DNA of 46,003 nt, taken from an uncultured Lachnospiraceae bacterium (GTDB lineage: Bacteria > Bacillota > Clostridia > Lachnospirales > Lachnospiraceae). Under the pieces are notes generated by a model that saw only the letters and a list, made by a program, of their open reading frames with translations, was not told the DNA's origin and searched no databases. The stretch spans positions 1 to 46,003 of the forward strand of contig CAMWGV010000017.1 of assembly GCA_947173945.1 (NCBI GenBank), read 5' to 3'. This document shows positions 33,551-42,869 of this stretch, piece after piece. Made by a program: the position numbers and the translations under genes. Each line of letters starts with the position of its first letter. Within the stretch, counting starts at the first letter, position 1.

Positions 33551-34297
33551 ATGGGGTTTAAAAAGAAAAATAATGACAAAAAAATAGAGCACGAGGCTGA
33601 AAATCAAGAGACTTCTGTGGATGAAGAAAAGGTAGGGCAGGAGGAAGCTGCAACTTCGGAGCCAGACGATAACAAGGACGATGCTGCCGAGGCTGATGAA
33701 CCAAAATCCAAGCCTAGGAAGAAGTCTAAGAGGAAACAGAAAAAACAGGAAACAAAGCCGGAGGATGTTAACATTGTGAAAGAACTTTTAAGCCTTATTG
33801 TGTACATAGGGATAGTTGTTTTGCTGTGTTACTTTATTATTAACTTTGTCGGATGTCGTTCCAGAGTGGATGGAAACTCAATGAACCCTACTCTTTCGGA
33901 CAACGACAATCTTTGGGTTGATAAGCTTTCTTACACATTTGGTAAGCCTGACCGGTTTGATGTTATCATTTTTAATTATGATGAACAGACAACCTATGTA
34001 AAAAGAATTATAGGACTGCCGGGAGAAACCGTGAGAATTGACCAGCAAGGCCAGATTTTCATCAATGAGCAGCTACTTGTAGAAAATTATGGACTGGAGA
34101 CAATCCGTGCGAATAACCTTGGCAGGGCAAATCAGCCTGTTTTATTAGGTGAGGATGAGTATTTTGTATTGGGTGATAACAGAAATAACAGTTCTGACAG
34201 CAGATGGCCGGATGTTGGCAATGTAAATAAAGAAGACATAGTAGGAAAGGTTGTCTTAAGAATATATCCATTTAGTAGCTTTGGCATTGTAAAATAA
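33551..34297 (+). CDS. lepB: Signal peptidase I (second copy, long charged N-terminus)
   Basis: The 248-residue protein carries an unusual 75-residue N-terminal extension rich in Glu/Asp then Lys/Arg (SKPRKKSKRKQKKQE) before a membrane segment at about 79-101. The serine motif VDGNSMNPTL (Ser110), lysine motif YVKRIIGLPGE (Lys151) and VLGDNRNNSSDSR box are complete, so it should be active. The tail stays in the cytoplasm by charge and may localise or regulate the enzyme; this is inference. It follows rbgA by 20 bp. Confidence 0.94.
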   Translation: MGFKKKNNDKKIEHEAENQETSVDEEKVGQEEAATSEPDDNKDDAAEADEPKSKPRKKSKRKQKKQETKPEDVNIVKELLSLIVYIGIVVLLCYFIINFVGCRSRVDGNSMNPTLSDNDNLWVDKLSYTFGKPDRFDVIIFNYDEQTTYVKRIIGLPGETVRIDQQGQIFINEQLLVENYGLETIRANNLGRANQPVLLGEDEYFVLGDNRNNSSDSRWPDVGNVNKEDIVGKVVLRIYPFSSFGIVK

Positions 34298-34312
34298 TAT
34301 GAAAAACAGAGT

Positions 34313-34350
34313 GGGCTGTTGCACTACAGTGTGACAGCCCTATTTTAAAA
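34313..34350 (+). terminator. Terminator after the second lepB
   Basis: GGGCTGTTGCAC pairs with GTGTGACAGCCC, followed by TATTTTAAAA. It shares the GGGCTGT...ACAGCCC theme with 26769 and with the ends of the 9400-9848 element. Confidence 0.75.
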
Positions 34351-34378
34351 GGTTTAAAATCAGGAGTAAAATAACAGT

Positions 34379-35164
34379 ATGAACATAGGAGAAATCAAGA
34401 GTATATTTAAAAATATACACGAGGATGACAGGGACAGTTTTGAAAACTTTGTAAAGGATTTTGATGGTGATAGCCGGGGAGGTGTTGCGGCAGTTGTAAA
34501 TGCCGCCAGAAAGAAAATAGAGGCATATGATAAAGAGGTTTCAAGAACAAATAAAATGTACTCATTTGAAGATAAGTATGCTCACATGGGTATGAAATAT
34601 ATATGTGGAATTGATGAGGTCGGAAGGGGACCTTTGGCAGGACCGGTTGTCACATGTGCAGTGATTTTACCGCAGGATGAAAAAATTCTCCATCTGAATG
34701 ATTCCAAACAGCTGTCAGCCCGAAAAAGGGAGGAGCTTTATGACATTATAATTGAGCGTGCTGTTTCGTATGCCATAGGCATTTCAAATGAAAAAAGGAT
34801 TGATGAAATAAACATTTTACAGGCAACATATGAAGCTATGAGAATGTCTATCGAAAATTTAAAGGTAAAGCCGGACATTCTTTTAAATGATGCGGTTAAA
34901 ATACCTAATGTTAACATCACTCAGGTGCCGATAATAAAAGGGGATACATTATCTGCGTCCATAGCAGCTGCAAGTATAGTTGCAAAGGTGACAAGGGACA
35001 GGATGATGGCAGAATATGACAGAATCTATCCGGGATATGATTTTGGAAGTAATATGGGATACGGTTCTGCAAAGCACATAGCAGCAATAAAATCCATGGG
35101 GCTATGTGAGATACATAGAAAAAGTTTTACGGGGAATTTTGTTGATACGCAGAATCAGCCATAG
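34379..35164 (+). CDS. rnhB: Ribonuclease HII
   Basis: The enzyme cleaves RNA in RNA-DNA hybrids and removes misincorporated ribonucleotides. The 261-residue protein has an N-terminal extension of about 70 residues common in Firmicutes, then the catalytic start YICGIDEVGRGPLAGPVVTC and LHLNDSKQLSARKREELYD. DILLNDAVKIP and SIAAASIVAKVTRDRMM follow. AGGAG lies 12 nt before the ATG. Following rbgA and lepB it matches the Bacillus rbgA-rnhB-ylqG-ylqH order. Confidence 0.97.
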   Translation: MNIGEIKSIFKNIHEDDRDSFENFVKDFDGDSRGGVAAVVNAARKKIEAYDKEVSRTNKMYSFEDKYAHMGMKYICGIDEVGRGPLAGPVVTCAVILPQDEKILHLNDSKQLSARKREELYDIIIERAVSYAIGISNEKRIDEINILQATYEAMRMSIENLKVKPDILLNDAVKIPNVNITQVPIIKGDTLSASIAAASIVAKVTRDRMMAEYDRIYPGYDFGSNMGYGSAKHIAAIKSMGLCEIHRKSFTGNFVDTQNQP

Positions 35165-35207
35165 GTAGTTTTAATGATTCAAATTTCCAAGGGATTGGAG
35201 TGTTTAT

Positions 35208-36977
35208 ATGAATATATCTGACAGAGGAATAAATCAGGGTGTCAGTCGTGAACTGAATAACGTTTTTACCAAGGAGCAGGTAAATGCCGTAAAAAATGCT
35301 GATGGACAGTCTGCAAATGCTCAGATTGCAAAGGTTGCGGTAGGAGAATTGTTTCGTGGACAAATTCTTGATATAACAAACAATCAGGTAAGCATTGCAC
35401 TGGATGGACGAGGAATACTGAATGCGAGAATGTTGGATTCTGTGAATCTTAATATCGGTGACAATCTTGCTTTTCTTGTTCAGGAAAATGACGGTGTCAA
35501 TGTTATGATAAAACCACAGCCGGAGTCTGCCGGGGCAATGAAGGACAATGCAATATTTAAGATTTTAGAAGGTAATAATCTTATGCCTACCGAGAAAAAT
35601 TATCAGATTGCTGAGTCTCTCATGAATAGGGGTATGCCTGTTGATAAGGGACATATGCAGCAGATTATGCAACAGTCGTATAAATTTCCGGACACCTCCA
35701 TTGATACATTGATATCGCTGAATAAGCTTGGTATAGAGGTTAACGAAGCAAATATACAGCAGTATACAGATTATATGAATAATGCACATCAGCTTTCGGG
35801 AAACTTAAATGCCTTATCGACAGAGCTGGCTGACTTTTTTACTGCGGAAATACAAAGCGTGGGTACATCTGGCGAGGTGCAGAACACAGATGCCATGCTT
35901 GATAAGAACAATATGATTCTGGAAGTTATATCAGACCCTGTTGATATGCCTTCGGAAGCATTAAATGATATAGTAATAAATGTAAAGCCTGACATGAATG
36001 TGGTTCAGAATACAAATAATAATGGGACTACAGTGAATAATCAAACTGTTATAAACAGTGTGTCGCAGGAGATGGCAGGCGAAAAGCCGCTTTCTGGTAT
36101 ATCAAACACGCTTGTGGCAGATGAGGCTGATAAGCTGTCAGATAAATTAGGTGTTAAAAATGATACTGTCAGAGAAATTTTTCACAAGCTTTCCAACATG
36201 GGATTCAGCAGTGAAGATTTAGCAAGTTTGTCCAAGGAATCGGATTCGCCAACAAAGCTGCTGAACAATATAAATAAAATTCTGGAGAACAACAAGGAGC
36301 AGTTACCTGCTGATACAATTAAAGATCTCTTTGCCTCTCATGAATATAATAATATGCTGAACGAGGCAACAAATAAAAAGCTATCAATTAATCCGAGAGA
36401 AATGCAGGAGCCAAAGGAGCTTGATGACTTATATAACAAAATATATGATAAGACGAACAAGCTTATGAATATGCTGTCAAAGTCAGGAACCGGTGGACAG
36501 GGTGGAGAAAGCTTAAATAATACTGCAAAAAGTGTTCAGGAGAGAATTGACTTTATGCAGAACCTTAACAACATGTATGCATATGCACAAATACCGGTCA
36601 GGACGGCGGGGAATGAGATGAATTCAGAGCTGTTTGTATATATGAACAAGAGGGCAAAGAAGGATGTAAAGGATGAGGTGAGTGCTCTGCTGCATCTTGA
36701 TATGGAGCATCTGGGAGCAACCGATGTCCATGTAAGTCTGCATGGAAGTACAGTGCATACAAGGTTTTATGTTGAGGATGAGGAGAGTGCACGTATTATA
36801 GACGAACATATGACTATGTTGGAAAAGGCTATAAACGATAGTGGATACAGTCTGACAAACGAAGTCATTGCAAGAGAACCATCACTGGCAAAGCCGGTAA
36901 ATATGGTTGTTGACCAGATGCTGGGAAATGATCTTGAAAAAAGTGTAAAACGATATTCATTTGATATAAGAATGTAG
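35208..36977 (+). CDS. FliK-like (YlqG-type) protein
   Basis: The 589-residue protein has a soluble N-terminal region with a small beta-rich domain (about 45-105: VGELFRGQILDITNNQVSIA), a low-complexity Asn/Ser/Asp-rich middle, and a C-terminal region. In that region, LHLDMEHLGATDVHVSLHGS is followed by TRFYVEDEESARIIDEHM and a helical segment. This last part resembles the flagellar hook-length control (FliK) C-terminal domain. The gene precedes an FlhB-C-like gene and follows rnhB, the position of B. subtilis ylqG. A role as a partner of the export switch is inferred from this pairing; function is unproven. Confidence 0.7.
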   Translation: MNISDRGINQGVSRELNNVFTKEQVNAVKNADGQSANAQIAKVAVGELFRGQILDITNNQVSIALDGRGILNARMLDSVNLNIGDNLAFLVQENDGVNVMIKPQPESAGAMKDNAIFKILEGNNLMPTEKNYQIAESLMNRGMPVDKGHMQQIMQQSYKFPDTSIDTLISLNKLGIEVNEANIQQYTDYMNNAHQLSGNLNALSTELADFFTAEIQSVGTSGEVQNTDAMLDKNNMILEVISDPVDMPSEALNDIVINVKPDMNVVQNTNNNGTTVNNQTVINSVSQEMAGEKPLSGISNTLVADEADKLSDKLGVKNDTVREIFHKLSNMGFSSEDLASLSKESDSPTKLLNNINKILENNKEQLPADTIKDLFASHEYNNMLNEATNKKLSINPREMQEPKELDDLYNKIYDKTNKLMNMLSKSGTGGQGGESLNNTAKSVQERIDFMQNLNNMYAYAQIPVRTAGNEMNSELFVYMNKRAKKDVKDEVSALLHLDMEHLGATDVHVSLHGSTVHTRFYVEDEESARIIDEHMTMLEKAINDSGYSLTNEVIAREPSLAKPVNMVVDQMLGNDLEKSVKRYSFDIRM

Positions 36978-36985
36978 GTGATAAT

Positions 36986-37285
36986 ATGGCGTTATCGCAA
37001 AATAAAAATGAAGGTGAAAAAAAGAAAAAGGCAGTAGCCTTAGTGTATGATCCGGCTAATGAGGCACCTCAGGTTGTTGCATCGGGTAAAGGAGCACTGG
37101 CTGATAAAATAATTGACAAGGCGAAGGAAAGTGATGTGCCCTTGTATAAAGATACAAACCTTGCAGATACACTTTTAAAGCTGGATATCGGAGACTGTAT
37201 ACCACCGGAGCTTTATGGTGTTGTTGCAGAAATTCTGGTATATGTAGATAAGATGGATAAAATACGGGCTAAGATAAAGAGGTAG
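36986..37285 (+). CDS. FlhB C-terminal-like export switch protein (YlqH/FhlX type)
   Basis: The 99-residue protein corresponds to the cytoplasmic C-terminal domain of FlhB/EscU: KKKAVALVYDPANEAPQVVA, SGKGALADKIIDKAKESDVP, LYKDTNLADTLLKLDIGDCI and PPELYGVVAEIL. The autocleavage motif NPTH is replaced by DPAN, so it should not self-cleave. It has no membrane domain. GTAGGTGATA precedes the ATG, 8 bp after the FliK-like gene. Stand-alone FlhB-C homologues can partly substitute for the FlhB C-terminus in Bacillus and Salmonella-type systems; here the role is inferred. Confidence 0.85.
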   Translation: MALSQNKNEGEKKKKAVALVYDPANEAPQVVASGKGALADKIIDKAKESDVPLYKDTNLADTLLKLDIGDCIPPELYGVVAEILVYVDKMDKIRAKIKR

Positions 37286-37301
37286 TAAAACAGGTGGTGG
37301 T

Positions 37302-37661
37302 ATTATAAATAAAAGAGTGATAGGAGCTCATTATGAGGAGGCTGCCGCTGCTTATCTTGAGAAATGCGGATACAAAATTCTTCAAAGGAATTATAGAAAC
37401 AGGTATGGTGAGCTTGATATAATAGCACAAAAGGATGGAATTCTGGTTTATGCTGAGGTAAAGTACCGCAGCAATAAAAAATGCGGAGATCCCGTTGAGG
37501 CTGTTGACAGAAGAAAGCAGATGCAGATATGCAGGGTAGCGGCATGTCATTATGCAAAATATGGAGCAGAACAAAATAAGGCATGCAGGTTTGATGTCAT
37601 AGGTGTATATGGTGATGAAACAATAAAGCATATTGAAAATGCATTTCAATTTTATATGTGA
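37302..37661 (+). CDS. UPF0102 (YraN) family protein, apparent non-canonical start
   Basis: The 119-residue protein has the nuclease-like fold of the family: IGAHYEEAAAAYLEKCGYKI, NRYGELDIIAQKDGILVYAE and VKYRSNKKCGDPVEAV (G-E-L-D-I-I ... E-V-K). The exact role is unknown; a DNA-repair or recombination role is suspected. Family members usually start M-N-K-R-x-I-G. Here the matching codons (NKRVIG) are preceded by ATT-ATA, not ATG. AGGTGG at 37292-37297 is well placed for the ATT at 37302 or the ATA at 37305, while the first GTG (37317) lies 19 nt away. A start of AUU or AUA type is therefore likely. Confidence 0.88.
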   Translation: MINKRVIGAHYEEAAAAYLEKCGYKILQRNYRNRYGELDIIAQKDGILVYAEVKYRSNKKCGDPVEAVDRRKQMQICRVAACHYAKYGAEQNKACRFDVIGVYGDETIKHIENAFQFYM

Positions 37662-37712
37662 TTTAATGTTACATAATTATTTACAGCAAATTTTAAAAAG
37701 GAATAAGATTGT

Positions 37713-38669
37713 ATGGAGACAAAAAAATTTGATTTAAGACTTATGGATGGAGAAATTTTGAAAAGGCAGGAGGATAAGCTTACGTTTATACCTCCATTTT
37801 CATATGGTGAAAGAAGCACTCATATAGACTATAAGCTTGTCAAGGGATTTGGCGGGGATGCCCTTGTTCCGATTATTAAATATAATATTTTTTCTGAATA
37901 TCAGGATTTGGTACATGGGTTTTCAACGAGAATGGGAGGCACAAGTCACGCACATCTTGGCTCTATGAATTTAAGCTTTTCAAGAGGCGATGAGCACGAA
38001 AATGTGATTGTAAATCATAAAAGATTTGCAATGGCTGTAGGATACGACTGGGAGAGACTGGTGTTTTCGGATCAGGTTCACAAGGCGGAAATATATAAGG
38101 TGACACATGAGGATATTGGTAAGGGAATTACGAAGGAGAGCGATATAAAGGAAATAGACGCACTTATGACGAATGAGAGAGGGATACCTCTTATGACTTT
38201 TTATGCAGATTGTGTGCCTGTGTTTTTTTATGACCCGGTAAAAAAGGTAGTGGCGCTTGCACATTCGGGATGGAAGGGTACTGTCTTAAAAATAAGTGAA
38301 AAGGTTATAAAAGCTATGGGCGATACATACGGAAGCAGCGCTTCGGACATATTGTGTGCAATCAGTCCTTCTATATGCCAATCCTGCTATGAGGTAAGTG
38401 ATGATGTGATTAAACAGTTTCTAGATGCATTTGGGGAGAGCGCAAAGGATTTCTTCTATGAAAAGGGAAATGGAAAATATCAGTTGAACCTTCATGAGGC
38501 ATGCAAATACACAATGATTCTGGCTGGAATTACGGAGGAGCATATCGCTATGCCTGACCTATGTACATGCTGCAATCCGAATGTACTTTTTTCACACAGG
38601 GCATCGAATGGCAAGAGAGGAAATCTTGGCGCTGTAATTATGCTGGCAGAAGATAACGGCATAAATTAA
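37713..38669 (+). CDS. pgeF: Peptidoglycan editing factor / laccase-domain protein
   Basis: The 318-residue protein belongs to the YfiH (DUF152, multicopper polyphenol oxidase-like) family, linked to peptidoglycan proofreading or purine-nucleoside hydrolysis. Motifs are HGFSTRMGGTS, SDQVHKAEIY, ADCVPVFFYDPVKKVVALAH followed by SGWKGTV, and ISPSICQSCYEV; the C-terminus has FSHRASNGKRGNLGAVIML. The His and Cys residues of the zinc site are present. It begins about 50 bp after the UPF0102 gene with AAAAGGAATAAG upstream. Confidence 0.93.
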   Translation: METKKFDLRLMDGEILKRQEDKLTFIPPFSYGERSTHIDYKLVKGFGGDALVPIIKYNIFSEYQDLVHGFSTRMGGTSHAHLGSMNLSFSRGDEHENVIVNHKRFAMAVGYDWERLVFSDQVHKAEIYKVTHEDIGKGITKESDIKEIDALMTNERGIPLMTFYADCVPVFFYDPVKKVVALAHSGWKGTVLKISEKVIKAMGDTYGSSASDILCAISPSICQSCYEVSDDVIKQFLDAFGESAKDFFYEKGNGKYQLNLHEACKYTMILAGITEEHIAMPDLCTCCNPNVLFSHRASNGKRGNLGAVIMLAEDNGIN

Positions 38670-38687
38670 ATTGGAATTATAAATCAC

Positions 38688-38716
38688 TTTACAAGTCCAT
38701 AGGTTTATTGTACAAT
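38688..38716 (+). promoter_or_regulatory. Promoter of der
   Basis: TTTACA (38688-38693), 17-nt spacer, TACAAT (38711-38716), about 43 nt before the der ATG. Confidence 0.6.
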
Positions 38717-38759
38717 CAAGCGGAGTGGCGGAAATGCCGTTTTGAAATGGAGAAATAAA

Positions 38760-40082
38760 ATGGGTAGACCGGTAGTTGCCATAGTGGGAAGACCAAACGT
38801 TGGAAAATCAACATTGTTCAACACGCTGGCGGGAGATAAAATATCAATAGTTCAGGATACACCAGGAGTTACAAGAGATAGAATATATGCAGATGTGTCA
38901 TGGCTGAAGTACAATTTTACAATCGTTGATACAGGTGGTATTGAGCCGGACAGCAACGATATCATATTAAAAAGCATGAGAGAGCAGGCAGAGATAGCGA
39001 TATCTACTGCTGATGTTATTATGTTTATAACAGATGTGAGACAAGGACTTGTGGATGCAGACGGAAAGGTTGCAGATATGCTGAGACGTTCGGGCAAGCC
39101 TGTTATTCTTGTGGTGAATAAGGTTGACAGCTTTGAAAAGTTTATGCCTGATGTTTATGAGTTTTATAATCTTGGTATTGGTGATCCTATACCTATATCG
39201 GCGGCATCACAGCTTGGTCTGGGAGATATGCTTGATGAGGTGGTATCACACTTTGACATGCATGATACATCAGACGAAGAGGACGAAAGACCGAGAGTTG
39301 CAATTATCGGAAAACCAAATGTGGGTAAATCATCCATCATTAACAAACTTTTAGGAACAGACCGGGTTATTGTGTCTGACATTGCAGGAACAACAAGGGA
39401 TGCAATCGATACTGCTATTAAGCGGAATGGTACGGAATATGTATTTATTGACACGGCAGGTCTTAGAAGAAAAAGTAAAATCAAGGAAGAAATAGAGCGC
39501 TACAGCATCATACGTACTGTATCAGCAGTGGAAAGATGTAATGTGGCAGTTCTTGTAATAGATGCTGAAGAAGGCATAACAGAGCAGGATACCAAGATTG
39601 CCGGTATTGCCCATGAGCGTGGCAAGGGCATGATAATTGTTGTAAATAAATGGGATGCAGTAGAAAAGGACGATAAAACAATTTACAAGGTTACGAATGA
39701 GATCAGACAGAAGCTCTCCTACATGCCATATGCAGAGCTTTTGTTCGTGTCTGCAAAAACAGGGCAGAGGCTTAATAAGCTGTTTGAAGTTATTGATATG
39801 GTAATTGAAAATCATTCACTCAGAATTGCAACGGGTGTATTGAATGAAATTATGGCAGAGGCAGTGGCGCTAAATCAGCCTCCATCGGATAAGGGTAAGC
39901 GGCTGAGGTTATACTATATAACACAAGTGTCCGTAAAGCCACCTACATTTGTTATATTTGTAAATGACAAGGAGCTTATGCATTTCTCATATACAAGATA
40001 TATTGAAAACAAAATAAGAGAGGCGTTTGGCTTCAAAGGGACCCCTTTGAAATTTATTATACGTGAGAGGAAAGAAAAATAA
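38760..40082 (+). CDS. der: Double-domain GTPase Der (EngA)
   Basis: This essential GTPase is needed for 50S assembly. The 440-residue protein has two G domains: [13 protein letters not shown] with DTGGIEP near the start, and [13 protein letters not shown] with [10 protein letters not shown] in the second half, plus NKVD/NKWD boxes. It ends in a KH-like domain with the [16 protein letters not shown] tail. ATG at 38760 follows GGAGAAATAAA; an ATG 18 nt upstream is not needed. The plsY ATG overlaps its stop by one base. Confidence 0.98.
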   Translation: MGRPVVAIVGRPNVGKSTLFNTLAGDKISIVQDTPGVTRDRIYADVSWLKYNFTIVDTGGIEPDSNDIILKSMREQAEIAISTADVIMFITDVRQGLVDADGKVADMLRRSGKPVILVVNKVDSFEKFMPDVYEFYNLGIGDPIPISAASQLGLGDMLDEVVSHFDMHDTSDEEDERPRVAIIGKPNVGKSSIINKLLGTDRVIVSDIAGTTRDAIDTAIKRNGTEYVFIDTAGLRRKSKIKEEIERYSIIRTVSAVERCNVAVLVIDAEEGITEQDTKIAGIAHERGKGMIIVVNKWDAVEKDDKTIYKVTNEIRQKLSYMPYAELLFVSAKTGQRLNKLFEVIDMVIENHSLRIATGVLNEIMAEAVALNQPPSDKGKRLRLYYITQVSVKPPTFVIFVNDKELMHFSYTRYIENKIREAFGFKGTPLKFIIRERKEK

Positions 40083-40747
40083 TGATACTTGCCAGAATTC
40101 TTTGTCTTGCGGGAGGCTATGTATTTGGTCTTTTGCAGACATCATATATATATGGAAGATTAAATGGAATTGACATAAGAGAGCACGGAAGCGGTAATGC
40201 GGGAACTACAAATGCATTAAGAGTACTTGGAAAAAAGGCAGGGCTTGTAGTTTTTCTAGGTGACTTACTGAAAGCAGTGGCTGCTGCAGTAATTGTCAGG
40301 CTTATTATAAGTAACATATATCCGAATGAAGTATATATGTTTATTGCATACGCAGGAATCGGTGTTGTTTTAGGACACAATTTCCCATTTTATCTTAAAT
40401 TCAAGGGTGGAAAGGGAATTGCGGCAACAGCGGGTGTTGTGCTTGGATTTCTGGATCCTGTTATTATTCTATCCTGCCTCGTTATTTTTGTAATTGCAGT
40501 AGCAGTTACGCGATATGTTTCATTGGGTTCCATACTTATGGTGCTGACATTTGGAACAGAGTATGCAATGTTTGCAATTAAGGGAAAATATTCTTTTTTG
40601 ATGAATCAGAGTACATCAAAGAAATGCATGATTGAGAGCATTGTTGTTGTGGCTGTTATGGTTATTATGGCTATATACAGACACAAGGCTAATATAAAGA
40701 GACTTATAAATCACGAAGAAAACAAGCTGGGTAAGAAAGCAGAATAA
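40082..40747 (+). CDS. plsY: Acyl-phosphate glycerol-3-phosphate acyltransferase
   Basis: This membrane enzyme makes lysophosphatidate from acyl phosphate and glycerol 3-phosphate, the first step of phospholipid synthesis. The 221-residue protein has about six hydrophobic segments and the conserved loops GSGNAGTTNALRVLGKK, GHNFPFYLKFKGGKGIA and GTEYAMF. It overlaps der by one base and has GAGAGGAAAG upstream. The next gene, gpsA, supplies its substrate. Confidence 0.97.
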   Translation: MILARILCLAGGYVFGLLQTSYIYGRLNGIDIREHGSGNAGTTNALRVLGKKAGLVVFLGDLLKAVAAAVIVRLIISNIYPNEVYMFIAYAGIGVVLGHNFPFYLKFKGGKGIAATAGVVLGFLDPVIILSCLVIFVIAVAVTRYVSLGSILMVLTFGTEYAMFAIKGKYSFLMNQSTSKKCMIESIVVVAVMVIMAIYRHKANIKRLINHEENKLGKKAE

Positions 40748-40767
40748 TAAGGAAAGGTAAATTGTAT

Positions 40768-41784
40768 ATGAATATAGGTGTATTAGGAGCGGGAAGCTGG
40801 GGAATCGCATTGACAGTCCTTTTAAGTCAAAATGGTCATAATGTAAGGGTATGGTCCATAGATAAGGATGAGGTAGATATGTTAAATGAGCATAGAGAAC
40901 ATTTAACAAAGCTTCCGGGTGTAAAGATAAGTGATACGGTTGTATGTTCTACGGATATAAAAACTGTTGTGGAGGACACGGAGCTTATAGTTATGGTTGT
41001 TCCGTCTCCGTTTGTAAGAAGCACTGTAAAGGCGGTTGCTCCTTACATAAGCAATCAGATTATAGTAAATGCATCAAAGGGTATTGAGGAAGATACTCTT
41101 ATGATATTGACAGATGTAATAATGGAAGAGATACCGGGAATAAAGGTTGGTGTTTTGTCAGGACCAAGCCATGCTGAGGAAGTTGGAAAGCTTATGCCTA
41201 CAACCGTTGTGGCAGGAGCCGTTGACAAGGAATCAGCAATGCTTATACAGGATACATTTATGTCAGATAATTTCAGGGTATATACGAGTCCTGACGTAAT
41301 TGGAATAGAGCTGGGCGGTGCACTTAAGAATGTTATAGCTTTGGCAGCGGGTGTTGCAGATGGTCTTGGATGTGGAGATAATACCATGGCGGCAATTATT
41401 ACCAGAGGTATATCTGAAATAACAAGGCTTGGAATGGCTATGGGATGTTGTGCGGAAACCTTTGGTGGTCTTTCGGGAATCGGTGATTTGATAGTTACAT
41501 GTGCATCTAAGCACAGCAGGAATCGTAGAGCAGGCGTCCTTATAGGTCAGGGCAAATCCTATCAGGAGGCAATGGATGAAGTAAAGATGGTTGTTGAGGG
41601 TGTATACTCAGCAAAGGCTGCTCTTAAGCTTAGTAGAAAATATGATGTTGAGATGCCTATCGTCGAGATGGTAAACAGAGTATTGTTTGATGGATTAAGT
41701 GCACAGGATGCAATGGTGCTGCTTCTTAAAAGGAACCGCACAAGTGAGTCAGATAAGTTTGAATCCAATAAGCTTGACTGGTAA
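40768..41784 (+). CDS. gpsA: Glycerol-3-phosphate dehydrogenase [NAD(P)+]
   Basis: The enzyme makes sn-glycerol 3-phosphate from dihydroxyacetone phosphate for lipid synthesis. The 338-residue protein starts MNIGVLGAGSWGIALTVLLS with a Rossmann fold, then SGPSHAEEVGKLMPTTVV, GVELGGALKNVIALAAG-like (GIELGGALKNVIALAAGVAD) and GLSGIGDLIVTC, all family signatures. The ATG at 40768 follows GGAAAGG; a TTG two codons earlier is less likely. plsY-gpsA forms a logical pair, following der. Confidence 0.98.
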   Translation: MNIGVLGAGSWGIALTVLLSQNGHNVRVWSIDKDEVDMLNEHREHLTKLPGVKISDTVVCSTDIKTVVEDTELIVMVVPSPFVRSTVKAVAPYISNQIIVNASKGIEEDTLMILTDVIMEEIPGIKVGVLSGPSHAEEVGKLMPTTVVAGAVDKESAMLIQDTFMSDNFRVYTSPDVIGIELGGALKNVIALAAGVADGLGCGDNTMAAIITRGISEITRLGMAMGCCAETFGGLSGIGDLIVTCASKHSRNRRAGVLIGQGKSYQEAMDEVKMVVEGVYSAKAALKLSRKYDVEMPIVEMVNRVLFDGLSAQDAMVLLLKRNRTSESDKFESNKLDW

Positions 41785-41808
41785 TAGATTTTGAAAGGAT
41801 GTTTATTC

Positions 41809-42822
41809 ATGGGTAGCAAAAGGATAACTCGTGAGGAATTAAAACGTTTAAAAAGAAAAAGAAAACGACGTATAAATGCCATTGTAACCCTTGGAGTATC
41901 TGCATGTATGATTATCGTTCTTGCGGTAAGTGTGGTTGTCTTTAATGACAGGCCAAGTGATGTTGAGTATGGCGGACAAATGCATGTCGGAGTAAAAACT
42001 GATTTTGGAACAAGTGACCTGCCGGTGCCTGACATGTCTGCCGTAATGGCGACTCCGGTTGATGCAGTTGCAACAAGCGAAGAGGAAAAGACAACCGAAG
42101 AAACTACAGAAGATGAAAACACTACAGAGGAACAGGATTTTGAGGTTCCGGAAACTTCGTTGCCACCTGTGGAGGAGATTGTCGGTAATGACTGGTATCC
42201 AAGCAATTATGAAAAGCTTAAGGGTGTGGCTCCATTATCCTATTTTGACGATACAGTACTCATAGGCGATTCCAGAACGGAAGGAATCATCCTATATTCA
42301 GGATTGTCAAATTTAAATGGTTTTTGCTATAAGGGCTTAAATGTAAGTGAGCTTGATACTCAGGCATGTATAACACTTCCTGATTACGGAGGAAAATATA
42401 CATGTTATCAGGCTATAAGTTATACATCATTTGACAATTATTATTGTATGTTTGGTATAAACGAGCTCGGTTGGTATGATCTGGATATTTTTATAAAGGA
42501 TTTTGGTGCTCTGATTGATTATATCAGGTCTGTGAATCCGGATGCAAATGTATATGTGGAAAGTGTTATACCTGTATGTTATTCAAGAGAGGCAGGTGGA
42601 GATACAACTTTTACGAAAGCAAGGGTTGATGAGTTTAATTCACTTTTGCTTGCTATGTGCAAGAAGAGAAATGACTGTATCTATCTGGATGTTGCAGCAT
42701 CGGTGAGAGATGAAAACGGATATCTGCCGGAAGAAGGCTCGCCGGATGGTATTCATTGTAATGCAGATTACTGTAAGCGTGTGCTTCAATATATAAGATG
42801 CAACAGGTATCAAAAAAAATAA
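41809..42822 (+). CDS. SGNH/GDSL-hydrolase-like envelope protein
   Basis: The 337-residue protein has a highly basic cytoplasmic N-terminus (LKRLKRKRKRR), one membrane segment (about 23-45), a Thr/Glu-rich linker (about 88-110), and an outer domain. That domain shows SGNH-like blocks: VLIGDSRTEG (Ser155), MFGINELGWYD (Asn218) and SPDGIHCN (Asp313, His316), suggesting an esterase or O-acetyl transferase/hydrolase acting at the cell wall. Substrate unknown. AAAGGA precedes the ATG at 41809; an in-frame ATG at 41791 lacks one. It sits between gpsA and spoIVA and is probably a separate module. Confidence 0.8.
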   Translation: MGSKRITREELKRLKRKRKRRINAIVTLGVSACMIIVLAVSVVVFNDRPSDVEYGGQMHVGVKTDFGTSDLPVPDMSAVMATPVDAVATSEEEKTTEETTEDENTTEEQDFEVPETSLPPVEEIVGNDWYPSNYEKLKGVAPLSYFDDTVLIGDSRTEGIILYSGLSNLNGFCYKGLNVSELDTQACITLPDYGGKYTCYQAISYTSFDNYYCMFGINELGWYDLDIFIKDFGALIDYIRSVNPDANVYVESVIPVCYSREAGGDTTFTKARVDEFNSLLLAMCKKRNDCIYLDVAASVRDENGYLPEEGSPDGIHCNADYCKRVLQYIRCNRYQKK

Positions 42823-42840
42823 AAACAATATTTTAAAGGG

Positions 42841-42869
42841 TAATACCTCTGATTTTTATTACATATATA
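42841..42869 (+). promoter_or_regulatory. Candidate sigma-E promoter of spoIVA
   Basis: TAATACC (42841-42847), 14-nt gap, CATATATA (42862-42869). The pair resembles the SigE consensus (KMATATT, 13-15 nt, CATACAHT) and spoIVA is a SigE gene in Bacillus. The match is partial: five of seven and six of eight. Confidence 0.4.
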
